DNA of 55,177 nt from Parabacteroides sp. PM6-13 (GTDB lineage: Bacteria; Bacteroidota; Bacteroidia; Bacteroidales; Tannerellaceae), in contig NZ_JARXWF010000019.1 of the NCBI RefSeq assembly GCF_029892605.1, forward strand, positions 1 through 55,177. Reading direction: 5' to 3'. A model generated the notes under the pieces. The model had not been told where the DNA came from and ran no database searches. It saw only the letters and a list, made by a program, of their open reading frames with translations. This document shows positions 22,799 to 31,368 of the stretch, piece after piece (the stretch's first letter is position 1; every line of letters starts with the position of its first letter). Both the position numbers and the translations under genes were made by a program.

Positions 22799-22820
22799 TT
22801 TAACCATTCATTTATATGTA

Positions 22821-24044
22821 TTACTTCAGATTCTTTACAATCAGTGTCGAGTTGGTTCCTCCGAATCCAAACGAATTGGAAAGGAACACATCGAAGTTTT
22901 TCTCTACCCGTTTGTCGGGAATATTCAGCTTGGCTGAGTCCTCGTCGGGGTTTTCGAAATTCAAATTCGGTGCGATAAAGCCGTTTTGCATCATCAGCAT
23001 GGAATAGATCACCTCGCTGGCTCCCGCCATCCACATCTCGTGTCCGGTCTGCGATTTGGTAGAAGTCACCTCCGGTTTGTAGTCGCCAAACACACTATCG
23101 ATCGCCTTTGCCTCGTTTTTATCGCCAACCGGCGTTGAGGTTGCATGCGCATTGATATAACCGATATCGCGGATATCCATGCCCGACTCGCGCAACGCCA
23201 TCATCAGGGAGCGTGCCGGTCCGTCGACATTAGGCACCGATATATGATCGCCGTTCGAAGAGAAGCCATATCCGCAAATCTCTGCCAGGATAGGCGCTCC
23301 GCGTTTCACCGCCGATTCGTAGCTTTCGATGATCACCGTGGCTGCTCCTCCTCCGGGAACCAAGCCGTCGCGGTCTCTGTCGAATGGGCGCGATGCTTTT
23401 GTCGGATCGCTTTCGCGTACCGAAAAGGCACTGATACCGTCGAAGCTGCCGATGGAATACGGATTGACCTCCTGCGCGCCTCCGCAGACTACACAGTCCT
23501 GCAATCCCCATTGGATCAACAAGGCGCCCAGGCCGATCGCATGCGATCCGCTGGCACAAGCACCTGATATCGTGAGGTTGATGCCTTTCAGTTTGAAGAT
23601 ACAGGAGAGGTTCATCGTCACCGTCGAGTTCATCGACTGGAAAATGGCTCCCGAACCGATCATCGTGGTGTCTTTCTTCTCGCGCATCGTGTCGACACTC
23701 TTCATCACCGCTTCCGCTGTGCTGTCATTGCCGTATAATAGTCCGACCTCGTTCCGGTTGAGAAAATCTTCATCGATCCCGGCATGATCTAAGGCCTCTT
23801 TGGTAGCCACATAGGCATAATTCGCCTCTTCCGGCATATAAACACGTTGATTACGGCTTAATACACCTTTCAGATTGGGCACTTCCAGATAAGCCGTCAA
23901 GGCCGAACGGAACCCTAATTCTTTTCGTGACGGATCAAATATAATGCCTGAACGGCCATCATACAGGGATTGGCGCACCTCTTCCAGGTCTTTTCCTAAA
24001 CAAGAATAAATACCCATCCCGGTCAGTACAACTCTTCTCTTCAT
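22821..24044 (-). CDS. Beta-ketoacyl-ACP synthase (KAS II-like)
   Basis: The 407-residue enzyme has the full thiolase-fold triad: Cys163 in SGACASGSHAIG, His300 in NAHATSTPVGD and His335 in KSQTGHEM, plus the C-terminal SNSFGFGGTNSTLI. These are the hallmarks of a decarboxylating condensing enzyme that extends ACP-bound chains with malonyl-ACP. It is single here, without the chain-length-factor partner found in aryl-polyene loci. It lies 9 bases after the acyltransferase gene and before the acyl carrier protein, a usual arrangement. Because the operon has no ketoreductase, reduction of its 3-oxo product must come from elsewhere or not happen. Confidence 0.9.
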   Translation of the reverse strand: MKRRVVLTGMGIYSCLGKDLEEVRQSLYDGRSGIIFDPSRKELGFRSALTAYLEVPNLKGVLSRNQRVYMPEEANYAYVATKEALDHAGIDEDFLNRNEVGLLYGNDSTAEAVMKSVDTMREKKDTTMIGSGAIFQSMNSTVTMNLSCIFKLKGINLTISGACASGSHAIGLGALLIQWGLQDCVVCGGAQEVNPYSIGSFDGISAFSVRESDPTKASRPFDRDRDGLVPGGGAATVIIESYESAVKRGAPILAEICGYGFSSNGDHISVPNVDGPARSLMMALRESGMDIRDIGYINAHATSTPVGDKNEAKAIDSVFGDYKPEVTSTKSQTGHEMWMAGASEVIYSMLMMQNGFIAPNLNFENPDEDSAKLNIPDKRVEKNFDVFLSNSFGFGGTNSTLIVKNLK

Positions 24045-24053
24045 TACCTTATT

Positions 24054-25439
24054 TTATTGTTGCAACAGTTTGTGAATTGTTTCATACATACGTTGTCGGA
24101 CAGTAACGAGTTCGCTCAACTCCCCTTTTGCCGACAGAATCCTGAATCGGATCTCTTTCATGCACTTTACTAATGCTTTCGTATAATAGTGGGCAAAGAT
24201 AAACAGAATCGGTAAGATCGCAATAGATATCAAAGCCAGTAAAAATGATCTGGAGATAGTCCAGACACTGATCAAAAGCACCAAACAAGTAACCGGAACC
24301 CCAACTAACACATTAAATATCACCCGTATAGTTCCGTGAAACATAAAATCTTTTATTTTTTTATTAATAAGTTCCGGTGTAAAAACGACGAACAAATTAA
24401 GCATTGCGGCCAAAAGAAATGGTTGAAGCAAAGCCACCAGCAGGACAATCTTCAATAGGATTTTCCCAAGCATGGGTTTGTTGTCGAAAAACGAATCGGC
24501 AATCTTCAGTCTGCGTATCTCTTTATCCAGGCGAGTGGCATCGCGATATACATCCTCCACCGCTTTCTCACCCGCTGCTTTCTTCTCGTTTAGTTCTTTG
24601 AATAACAACTTATCGGCAGCAAGCTTCTCCGGCAATTTATCGGGATCCAACCCTTTACGACGCGCATAATCTATGCCGTAGGTATTGCGTAGAAAGTCGA
24701 TCGCCTCGTAATTGCCCAGATCGGTTATATCCAGCATCATATCGGAAATCTGCTCGCGCACCAGGGCGTTTATCTGCCGTTGAGCCGTGCGGGGTTTTGT
24801 CTGATACAATTCATAAAAGGGAGATAAGGCAATCGGTTTACCAAAACGGATCATCATATCGGTCTGCACGCCCAGGTAATCTTCGTAATGGTTGCAGGAG
24901 GGCAACAAATAGATCTCTTTCTCAAAATGACTGGCTTCGGCAGCATCGAAAAGGATTTTCAAATAGCCGTAGGTGAACGTTCCCAGCCAATGTTTATCCT
25001 GGTGCCCGGCTTCGGGGTAGATAATTACCGTGCCATCGTTGAGGATCTCTTCGGAGGCCTCGCTAAACGAATGGGTATTGTTGGAAAGCGTCTCCGCACC
25101 GTCGTATTGCAAACGAAAGGCAGGCATCAACCCGATCCAGCGAAACAGTTTCGCCACCGGCGGTTTGAAGGCATCGGCCCGGGTAATGGCGCGTACCTTT
25201 TTGCCGCCTCTCTCACCAACAGCCATCACCAATGCCAAGGCATCGTTCAGGCTGTTCTGATGGTTTGACACAATCATCAGCGGCCCTTCCTCCGGTAAAT
25301 TCGCGCGGTCGACCACATAGGTTCTCCGGTTGTACAACCCCGAAAAAATAAAACGTACATAGGCCTTAAAGGACTTATAACCCACCCCCGGACGATCGCT
25401 TCCTCTGTTTTTCTTCGTTTGCTTATTTGTCTCTGTCAT
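24054..25439 (-). CDS. PlsC-like acyltransferase with membrane segments
   Basis: From the ATG at 25439 the product has 461 residues. The acyltransferase motif is SNHQNSLNDALA, where His and Asp are six residues apart, one more than in classic HX4D; the second motif is YPEAGHQ. The C-terminal half has several hydrophobic helices (LLKIVLLVALLQPFLLAAML, VLVGVPVTCLVLLISVWTI, LLALISIAILPILFIFAHYY), so the enzyme sits in the inner membrane. It is the first gene of the operon. In aryl-polyene clusters a related enzyme transfers the ACP-bound chain to a lipid acceptor, which is the likely role here. Confidence 0.85.
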   Translation of the reverse strand: MTETNKQTKKNRGSDRPGVGYKSFKAYVRFIFSGLYNRRTYVVDRANLPEEGPLMIVSNHQNSLNDALALVMAVGERGGKKVRAITRADAFKPPVAKLFRWIGLMPAFRLQYDGAETLSNNTHSFSEASEEILNDGTVIIYPEAGHQDKHWLGTFTYGYLKILFDAAEASHFEKEIYLLPSCNHYEDYLGVQTDMMIRFGKPIALSPFYELYQTKPRTAQRQINALVREQISDMMLDITDLGNYEAIDFLRNTYGIDYARRKGLDPDKLPEKLAADKLLFKELNEKKAAGEKAVEDVYRDATRLDKEIRRLKIADSFFDNKPMLGKILLKIVLLVALLQPFLLAAMLNLFVVFTPELINKKIKDFMFHGTIRVIFNVLVGVPVTCLVLLISVWTISRSFLLALISIAILPILFIFAHYYTKALVKCMKEIRFRILSAKGELSELVTVRQRMYETIHKLLQQ

Positions 25440-25536
25440 AATTCGTATCGTATTCTTCCACTTCCTGTTGCCCGGATTCACACACCCACAAATCCACCGT
25501 TCAACAGACCTTTATTTCTCATTCATTCAGAAATGC

Positions 25537-25544
25537 AAAAGTAG
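25537..25544 (-). promoter_or_regulatory. Candidate -7 box of the acyl-product operon
   Basis: On the minus strand this reads TACTTTTG, a match to TAnnTTTG, about 98 bases before the acyltransferase ATG. It lies in the 293-base spacer shared with the divergent TonB-dependent receptor. No convincing -33 box. Confidence 0.5.
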
Positions 25545-25677
25545 TATTTTTCTGTTTCCCTCATAATGCCTCGTTTATGATTTTAATGGGCGTTTTCTTT
25601 ATTGTTAATAAAAATAGATAGGAACATTTTTTAGGCTTATTTATTATACGAAATATGTAGGGGTTATGTTTTTCAAC

Positions 25678-25685
25678 TACTTTTG
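25678..25685 (+). promoter_or_regulatory. Candidate -7 box of the TonB-dependent receptor
   Basis: TACTTTTG matches TAnnTTTG, 47 bases before the ATG at 25733. ATG at 25655-25657 occupies the usual -33 position with 20-base spacing, a weak match. Confidence 0.5.
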
Positions 25686-25732
25686 CGCCTACGATTATTT
25701 CGTACAAGTTACACGACACACTATTTATTCAG

Positions 25733-28219
25733 ATGAAAAAGAAATTGATGACTTTGTTACTTGCCTTATGCTGCGCCACCTCTTTGTTAGCCCAGCCCGC
25801 AAGTGTTTCGTCCTTTACGGTGAAAGGACAGGTGATGGACTCGCTTTCCAACGAAAGTGTACCCTATGCGACCATGAAATTTGCCCTTGCTGCTGCTCCT
25901 CAACAAGCAGTGAAAATGTTGGCAACCGATGATGACGGGAAGTTCGAAGCGATCCTGAATGCGCCGGGCGATTATGTGGTAACTATTCAATTTGTTGGAA
26001 AACTACCGGCAGAGAAAAAATTTACGCTCATGCCCACCGACAAGACAAAAAACCTGGGCATCGTCTACATGACGGAAAATACCCAGCAATTGGAGCAGGT
26101 AACCGTAACGGCCCAAAAGCCGCTGGTGAAGGTCGACATCGACAAGATCACCTACAGTATGGAGGAGGACCCGGAGTCGAAGGTAAATAATACATTGGAT
26201 ATGTTACGCAAGGTACCCATGATCACCATTGACGGAGACGATAAGATTCAGTTGAAAGGAAGTAGTAACTTCAAGATCTATATGGATGGAAAGCCTTCTA
26301 ACCTGCTTAGCAATAATCCTTCAGAGGTACTGAAAAGCATACCAGCAAGTTCGGTGAAAGATATTGAGGTGATTACCGATCCGGGAGCGAAATACGACGC
26401 GGAAGGGGTTGGTGGGATTATCAATATCATCACCTATAAGAACAGCCGCTTGCAAGGTATCACCGGAACGGTACGTGTCAACGCAAGCGACCAGGGCAGC
26501 TTTGGGGGCGGTGGCTATGCATCGGCCAAAGTAGGCAACCTGGGGATCACGGCGAACTTCAATTATTCACAACAAAACTCACCTTGGAGCGAAAACGAAT
26601 CGGAACAGCTCAACCTGGTGAATGATGACAAATACCAACTATTGGGAAAAGGACGGAATAAAAACAAAGGCCCTTTTATGTATGGTTATCTGGAGGCCAG
26701 CTATGAGATCGACTCCCTGAACCTGGTCAGTGTAAGCGCGAATATCTTCGATGTCAATATGAAGAATATTTCGGAATCGCAATATAACCTGTTCAATAAA
26801 TCAGGCAATCCCGTATACGACTACGAACGCTATTCCGAAACACGATTCAAACAAGGATCGACAGACCTCAGTGTCGACTATCAGCGTTCTACCCGCAAGA
26901 AGGACGAACTGTTTACCCTCTCTTACCGATTCAGCGATTCGCCTTACGACAGCGAAAGCTATACGGAATTGCGCAACGTAAACAATTACGATATGACCAA
27001 TATGTATCCCATGTCTATCCTGAACGATGCCTCCACCACGGAGCATACCGGACAGATCGATTATACCACCCCATTATTTAAGGGACATACCTTCGAAGGG
27101 GGCGTTAAATACATCAACCGCCAGAGCCGTAGTGAGACAGATCGCATTATCAATAAAGTCTCTACCGAAGCTGCCAATAGTGACTTCCGCCATACACAAC
27201 ATATCTATTCGGGATACCTGGGATACACCATGCGCATCAAAAAGGTGGGTATCAAGGCGGGAATACGTGCCGAAGGTACGGCGTTAGATGTCGCATATAA
27301 GAAGGATCCGACAAGGAATTTCGACACCCATTACTTCGATATCGTGCCTAATGCGACCCTGTCCTATCAACTGGGTATGACACAACAGTTGCGCCTGGGA
27401 TACAATATGCGCATCTACCGCCCGGGCATCTGGTATCTCAACCCCTATGTCAACGATAGTAACCCGGAACATATCAGCTATGGTAATCCCAACCTGGATT
27501 CAGAAAAAAGTCATAGTATCAACCTGAACTACAGCTATTTTGCGCAAAAATTTAATATGAATGCCAGCTTTAGTCACTCCTTTGTCAACAATTCGATCGA
27601 GAGCTATACCATCGTAGATCCGGAAAACAGCAAACGATTGATTACGACCTACGACAATATCGGCCACCAGAGTCGCACCGGAGGATATGTCTATGCCAGT
27701 TGGAATCCGATCGCTCTGTTACGCATTTATGTAAATGCCGGGCTTAATTATGTCGATATGGAAAGTGTAGGAATCGGTAATGACCAGAATAAGCGACTAA
27801 GCAATAACGGCTTTTCAGGCAATGTATCAGGAGGCGGACAGGTTACACTGCCCAAGGATTTCCGGATCAATGTAAACGGATACTACAGCTCACCCTGGGT
27901 AAGCTTGCAAGGTGAAGGAAGCGGTTATTATTATGTTGCTTTCAGCGCCAGCAAAGACTTCCTGAAAAAGAAGTTGACGGTGTCGGTTAGCGCGCAGAAT
28001 CCCTTCTGGAAAACCATTGATATGAAAAACACATCGATCGACAGCACCTTTGAATCCCGCAATACCAACTACCGGATTGCCCGTTCATTCAGCATCAGTG
28101 CCTCTTACCGTTTTGGATCTTTGAAGGAACAGATCAAGAAGGTACGCCGCGGTATCAGCAACGACGACCAAAAAGGTGGCGGAAGTGCCGGCGGATCGGG
28201 AGAAGGATCGGCACAATAG
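25733..28219 (+). CDS. TonB-dependent receptor, OMP_b-brl_3 type
   Basis: The 828-residue outer-membrane protein has a cleavable signal (LLALCCATSLLAQP) and an N-terminal carboxypeptidase-regulatory-like domain (about 28-110: FTVKGQVMDSLSNESVPYAT). A plug follows with DPGAKYDAEGVGGIINIITYK, then a long barrel rich in aromatic strands (GYLEASYEI, GYLGYTMRI, QQLRLGYNMRIYRPG). The C-terminal tail after the last strand is Gly/Ser-rich. It lacks a SusD partner, so glycan import of the Sus type is unlikely; a peptide, siderophore or lipid ligand is possible. It is divergent from the acyl-product operon, so a link to that product is conceivable but unproven. A strong terminator follows. Confidence 0.88.
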   Translation: MKKKLMTLLLALCCATSLLAQPASVSSFTVKGQVMDSLSNESVPYATMKFALAAAPQQAVKMLATDDDGKFEAILNAPGDYVVTIQFVGKLPAEKKFTLMPTDKTKNLGIVYMTENTQQLEQVTVTAQKPLVKVDIDKITYSMEEDPESKVNNTLDMLRKVPMITIDGDDKIQLKGSSNFKIYMDGKPSNLLSNNPSEVLKSIPASSVKDIEVITDPGAKYDAEGVGGIINIITYKNSRLQGITGTVRVNASDQGSFGGGGYASAKVGNLGITANFNYSQQNSPWSENESEQLNLVNDDKYQLLGKGRNKNKGPFMYGYLEASYEIDSLNLVSVSANIFDVNMKNISESQYNLFNKSGNPVYDYERYSETRFKQGSTDLSVDYQRSTRKKDELFTLSYRFSDSPYDSESYTELRNVNNYDMTNMYPMSILNDASTTEHTGQIDYTTPLFKGHTFEGGVKYINRQSRSETDRIINKVSTEAANSDFRHTQHIYSGYLGYTMRIKKVGIKAGIRAEGTALDVAYKKDPTRNFDTHYFDIVPNATLSYQLGMTQQLRLGYNMRIYRPGIWYLNPYVNDSNPEHISYGNPNLDSEKSHSINLNYSYFAQKFNMNASFSHSFVNNSIESYTIVDPENSKRLITTYDNIGHQSRTGGYVYASWNPIALLRIYVNAGLNYVDMESVGIGNDQNKRLSNNGFSGNVSGGGQVTLPKDFRINVNGYYSSPWVSLQGEGSGYYYVAFSASKDFLKKKLTVSVSAQNPFWKTIDMKNTSIDSTFESRNTNYRIARSFSISASYRFGSLKEQIKKVRRGISNDDQKGGGSAGGSGEGSAQ

Positions 28220-28257
28220 AGGGGGAAACGCTATCAAAACCACTTATAATAAAATAA

Positions 28258-28295
28258 AAAGTCGGAAGAAAATGAAGTAGTTTTCTTCCGACTTT
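28258..28295 (+). terminator. Strong intrinsic terminator after the TonB-dependent receptor
   Basis: A 15-bp perfect stem (AAAGTCGGAAGAAAA at 28258-28272; TTTTCTTCCGACTTT at 28281-28295) with an 8-base loop is flanked by A-rich and T-rich tracts. It could stop transcripts from both sides and marks the left edge of the defence island. Confidence 0.85.
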
Positions 28296-28614
28296 CATTT
28301 TCTACCTCTTACTCCACCGTACGTTCCATTCGAGATACGGCGATTTAATTTGTTTTCAAAGCATGTTGGCGTTAGTTAAGAATACGAGCTCTCGTTTTTG
28401 ATAAAATTCCTTACTAACCTGGCTCTTATTACATCTTTGATCACGACTGTCCCACCTATCAATATCGTTAGAATTTACGCAGCCCAAAAGCTTCATTGAC
28501 AAAATAAATTTCAAAGCATCTATATGAGATAGAATCTCTTTGGTGATTTATCGTTAATCACACCTGCATTCTCATTTCTATTTTACAAAAATTTCTACCA
28601 AATACAGAATTTTC
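28296..28614. other. Non-coding junction between chromosome and defence island
   Basis: These 319 bases contain no plausible ORF, tRNA or clear integrase remnant. An 11-base direct repeat TTTCAAAGCAT occurs near 28353 and 28510, too short to call an attachment site. The sequence becomes AT-rich towards the desulfurase stop. The insertion border probably lies here. Confidence 0.4.
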
Positions 28615-29721
28615 CTATTTGACAATGCGAGCTAGTACTTCTGCAATTCTATTTACATCTTCCTGGGTATTGCCCTTACCTAAGGATATGCGTATAGTAC
28701 CTTTTGCCAAAGACTCATCCAAACCTATAGCTTTTAGCACGTGAGAAATATGAGTGTGCTTACTATCACATGCAGAACCTGTTGATACACATATACCAAG
28801 TAAGTCTAAACGATGTAACAAAGATTCTCCACTATATCCATTAAACGATAAACTTATATTTCCTGGAGCTTTTACCTCAGCACCATTCTTATGAAACTTA
28901 ATGTTCAATGATAATAATTGATGCATTAGAGCATCTTCTAATCCTTGAACATATTTCATATTTTCTTCCAACTGAGAAGTATTCTCTTCTAACGCTATTG
29001 CCATCGCCACTATTGATGCAATGTTTTCTGTACCTGCTCGTAAAGAATTTTCTTGTGTACCTCCAGATATTAGAGGATCTATTTTTATTCCATCTCTTAT
29101 ATACAAGAAGCCAATACCCTTTGGACCATTAAATTTGTGAGCAGAAGCTGACAGAAAGTCCACATCTAAATCTCGTACATTAACAGGAACATGTCCGACA
29201 GCTTGAACGGCATCTGTGTGGAATAAGGAATGATGATTGTGTGCAATTCGTGCAAGCTGCTTTATTGGCTGTATTGTTCCAATCTCGTTATTTGCCATCA
29301 TGATAGAAACCAATGAATTTTCGACAAGTACACTATCTAGAGTTTGAAGTTCAACCATACCTGTATTATTGACAGGTAGATAGATTACCTCTTTCCCTGC
29401 CGATGCAACTTCCACACAAGTGTTTAATATAGCATGATGCTCTATTAATGACGTATATATTTTGTTACACTTACATCCTTTAATAATCCAATTATTACTC
29501 TCTGTTCCGCATGAGGTAAAAAAAATTTCATCTGGAGAAGCACTGATACATCTTGCGATAGTTTCTCGCGCCTCTTTTAATGCCTTCTTGGCACTACGAG
29601 CAAAAGAATAAGGCTGTGATGCATTGGCAAAATCAGTCAATTGAAATCGCATCATTGCCTCACACGCCGCTTGACTCATCTTGGTCGTAGCCGCATTATC
29701 TGCATAAATGAGTCTCTTCAT
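28615..29721 (-). CDS. IscS/NifS-type cysteine desulfurase in BREX-4 operon (DndA-like role)
   Basis: The 368-residue PLP enzyme takes sulfur from L-cysteine and holds it as a persulfide. It has a class V aminotransferase fold with the PLP lysine Lys196 in SASAHKFNGPKG, the cofactor-stacking His95 in IEHHAIL, and the sulfur-carrying Cys318 in STGSACDSKHTH. All key residues are present, so it should be active. I chose the ATG at 29721; an upstream TTG at 29730 would overlap the previous stop. It is the last gene of the seven-gene operon, 5 bases after the small CxxC gene. Its placement with a PAPS-reductase-like BrxP suggests it supplies sulfur for DNA modification, as DndA or SspA do; a simple iron-sulfur assembly role for BrxP's clusters is the alternative. 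Confidence 0.9.
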   Translation of the reverse strand: MKRLIYADNAATTKMSQAACEAMMRFQLTDFANASQPYSFARSAKKALKEARETIARCISASPDEIFFTSCGTESNNWIIKGCKCNKIYTSLIEHHAILNTCVEVASAGKEVIYLPVNNTGMVELQTLDSVLVENSLVSIMMANNEIGTIQPIKQLARIAHNHHSLFHTDAVQAVGHVPVNVRDLDVDFLSASAHKFNGPKGIGFLYIRDGIKIDPLISGGTQENSLRAGTENIASIVAMAIALEENTSQLEENMKYVQGLEDALMHQLLSLNIKFHKNGAEVKAPGNISLSFNGYSGESLLHRLDLLGICVSTGSACDSKHTHISHVLKAIGLDESLAKGTIRISLGKGNTQEDVNRIAEVLARIVK

Positions 29722-29726
29722 TATTT

Positions 29727-29927
29727 TCAACTAAAAAATTTACAACCTTCTTCTTTAAACTCTTCTATTTTGTCGAGAATATCTTGTACAGTGCAAGCTA
29801 AGTAATCTGCTAAACAGTCCATACAATAATAATTTTCAACATCTTCACCAAGTAGTTTTTTATTAATAGCAATGGCGTCTTTATCTAACGGTTTTACACC
29901 GCATGCTATACATCCCTTAGCTCTCAT
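29727..29927 (-). CDS. 67-aa-class double-CxxC protein of the defence operon
   Basis: From the ATG at 29927 the product has 66 residues with two cysteine pairs, CIAC near the N terminus and CMDC mid-chain, and later single cysteines. It then has an acidic helical tail (VQDILDKIEEFKEEG). Two CxxC pairs about 25 residues apart suggest a small zinc ribbon or an iron-sulfur or persulfide carrier. I do not recognise a named family. It overlaps the BrxL stop by 11 bases and ends 5 bases before the desulfurase start, so it is translationally tied to both. Position next to the desulfurase makes a sulfur-relay or specificity role attractive, but that is inference. Confidence 0.7.
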   Translation of the reverse strand: MRAKGCIACGVKPLDKDAIAINKKLLGEDVENYYCMDCLADYLACTVQDILDKIEEFKEEGCKFFS

Positions 29928-31356
29928 TTCCAATCGGATTTATGGAAAATTTGGGCATTTCTTTTCCTTTATATTCAATATCAAGCATACCCATTTGTCT
30001 TAAAACAATCTCACGCATTCTGACAGCAGGACGCAAACAGTATTGATTAAATTCACGCGGTTTTACATCTTCAATGTTTCTGACATGAGGGAACAATAGT
30101 TTTAAGTATGCTGTAGCTATTCGCTTTACAGCCTCTGTATTTCTCGTATCAGAATCCGCAGGATAGTCTATCAAACGGTCAACAATTGCACGATAAGAAA
30201 CATCATCACGAAGCATATGCATAATAGAAGTAAAATATTCACTATTTAATGCCCAACCACATATCTTTAATCCCTCATTCATTCGGGGAATGTCCCATCC
30301 TTTAACAAAACCATGAATACGGTCAATAAGAGCACTGTTATTTTTCAGAAATGATGGAAGTCCAGCAAACATGTTCTTCCATTCATCCATATCTTCCTGG
30401 TCAATGTTACCTAACATTACAACTCCAGCTTCTGCCACATCATTTTTGTCTCCAATTTTCACTGTACCCTGTTCCATATATCCAAGAAGAGTTTGTACCA
30501 TTTCATTTGGGTTATCAAATTCCACTTTAGAAATTTCATCAAAAGCGACGTAGTCGTGGTAAAATACCAAGCCATCTTCTCTGCGTGCTAAATCATAGAA
30601 TAATTTTGCACGAGTCATCTTTCCACCACATAGATATCCGTAACGACTTATGCCACCAAAGACATAGGACTTTCCTGTTCCTTTTGGTGCAAGTTCGATA
30701 AGGTTTACTCGTTTTTCAACGAATGGCAACAATCTTGTTAGCATAGCATTTTTTTGAGTCTCGGTCTCATACCCAGCAGCATTATAATCAATTGCACCAA
30801 GAATAACATCAATCCACTCTTGTACAGAAAAATTCTTGCGGACATCTTTGTAGAAATCAAGATCTATTTCATATGGACAGAAATTGGCGAAAGATACCAG
30901 CTTTATTTTACCAGGAGTTTTGCCTTCCGGATAACGATAACCCAACTCAATAATTCCCCAATTTTCTTTGGCTTTTATCAATTCGTCCTTACAATCATCC
31001 CACACTCTATCTTCAATAAGAGTTTCTTTATTGGTCAGACCAAAGTCGGGTAGAGAGAATGTAACGATCTGTGTTTTGATGTCAATATCTATTGATATAC
31101 GAGTAAGAAGCTTTACTGTCTCATCCTCCTTTACAATTCGATTCTTGATTCCAGTCCATTGTGCTCTATTGGGAATATACTGATGAATAAAGTCAGTCAT
31201 TTCCGTCACATCAAAATGTCCATCTTCATCTTCAAACATTTTGAGAAGCCAATCGCGAAGAAAAGCAGGAAGACTTAAGGATTTAAAGAAATTACTTTCT
31301 TTCAAATCCTTATATACAACCATGTCTTCAAAGTATTCTCTTAATTTATCTTGCAT
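29917..31356 (-). CDS. brxL: BrxL-like AAA+ ATPase, short form without a full Lon-like tail
   Basis: The 479-residue protein has a BrxL-type N-terminal region (LREYFEDMVVYKDLKESNFFKSL), Walker A APKGTGKSYVFGG (about residue 225) and Walker B GLVFYHDYVAFDEISKV (about 270). A sensor/arginine region follows (NNSALIDRIHGFVKGWDIPR). Type 1 BrxL proteins are nearer 680 residues with a Lon-protease-like C-terminal domain; that domain looks absent here, and I see no catalytic Ser/Lys pair. BrxL is a DNA-binding hexameric AAA+ motor required for phage defence in BREX. It lies 12 bases after PglZ and its stop overlaps the CxxC gene. The short form fits type 4 BREX, though it could also be a lineage-specific truncation. 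Confidence 0.85.
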   Translation of the reverse strand: MQDKLREYFEDMVVYKDLKESNFFKSLSLPAFLRDWLLKMFEDEDGHFDVTEMTDFIHQYIPNRAQWTGIKNRIVKEDETVKLLTRISIDIDIKTQIVTFSLPDFGLTNKETLIEDRVWDDCKDELIKAKENWGIIELGYRYPEGKTPGKIKLVSFANFCPYEIDLDFYKDVRKNFSVQEWIDVILGAIDYNAAGYETETQKNAMLTRLLPFVEKRVNLIELAPKGTGKSYVFGGISRYGYLCGGKMTRAKLFYDLARREDGLVFYHDYVAFDEISKVEFDNPNEMVQTLLGYMEQGTVKIGDKNDVAEAGVVMLGNIDQEDMDEWKNMFAGLPSFLKNNSALIDRIHGFVKGWDIPRMNEGLKICGWALNSEYFTSIMHMLRDDVSYRAIVDRLIDYPADSDTRNTEAVKRIATAYLKLLFPHVRNIEDVKPREFNQYCLRPAVRMREIVLRQMGMLDIEYKGKEMPKFSINPIGNES

Positions 31357-31368
31357 AATTTGATTTCA

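Noticed and set aside
17898-25439. Carotenoid biosynthesis cluster
   Set aside because: The FAD enzyme is CrtI-like, but there is no phytoene synthase or cyclase, and the ketosynthase and acyl carrier protein point to acyl chemistry.
28296-28614. Attachment site of an integrative element
   Set aside because: No integrase, no tRNA at either island edge, and only an 11-base repeat within the gap.
29917-31356. Housekeeping Lon protease
   Set aside because: The order of motifs and the N-terminal region match BrxL, and no protease Ser/Lys site is visible.
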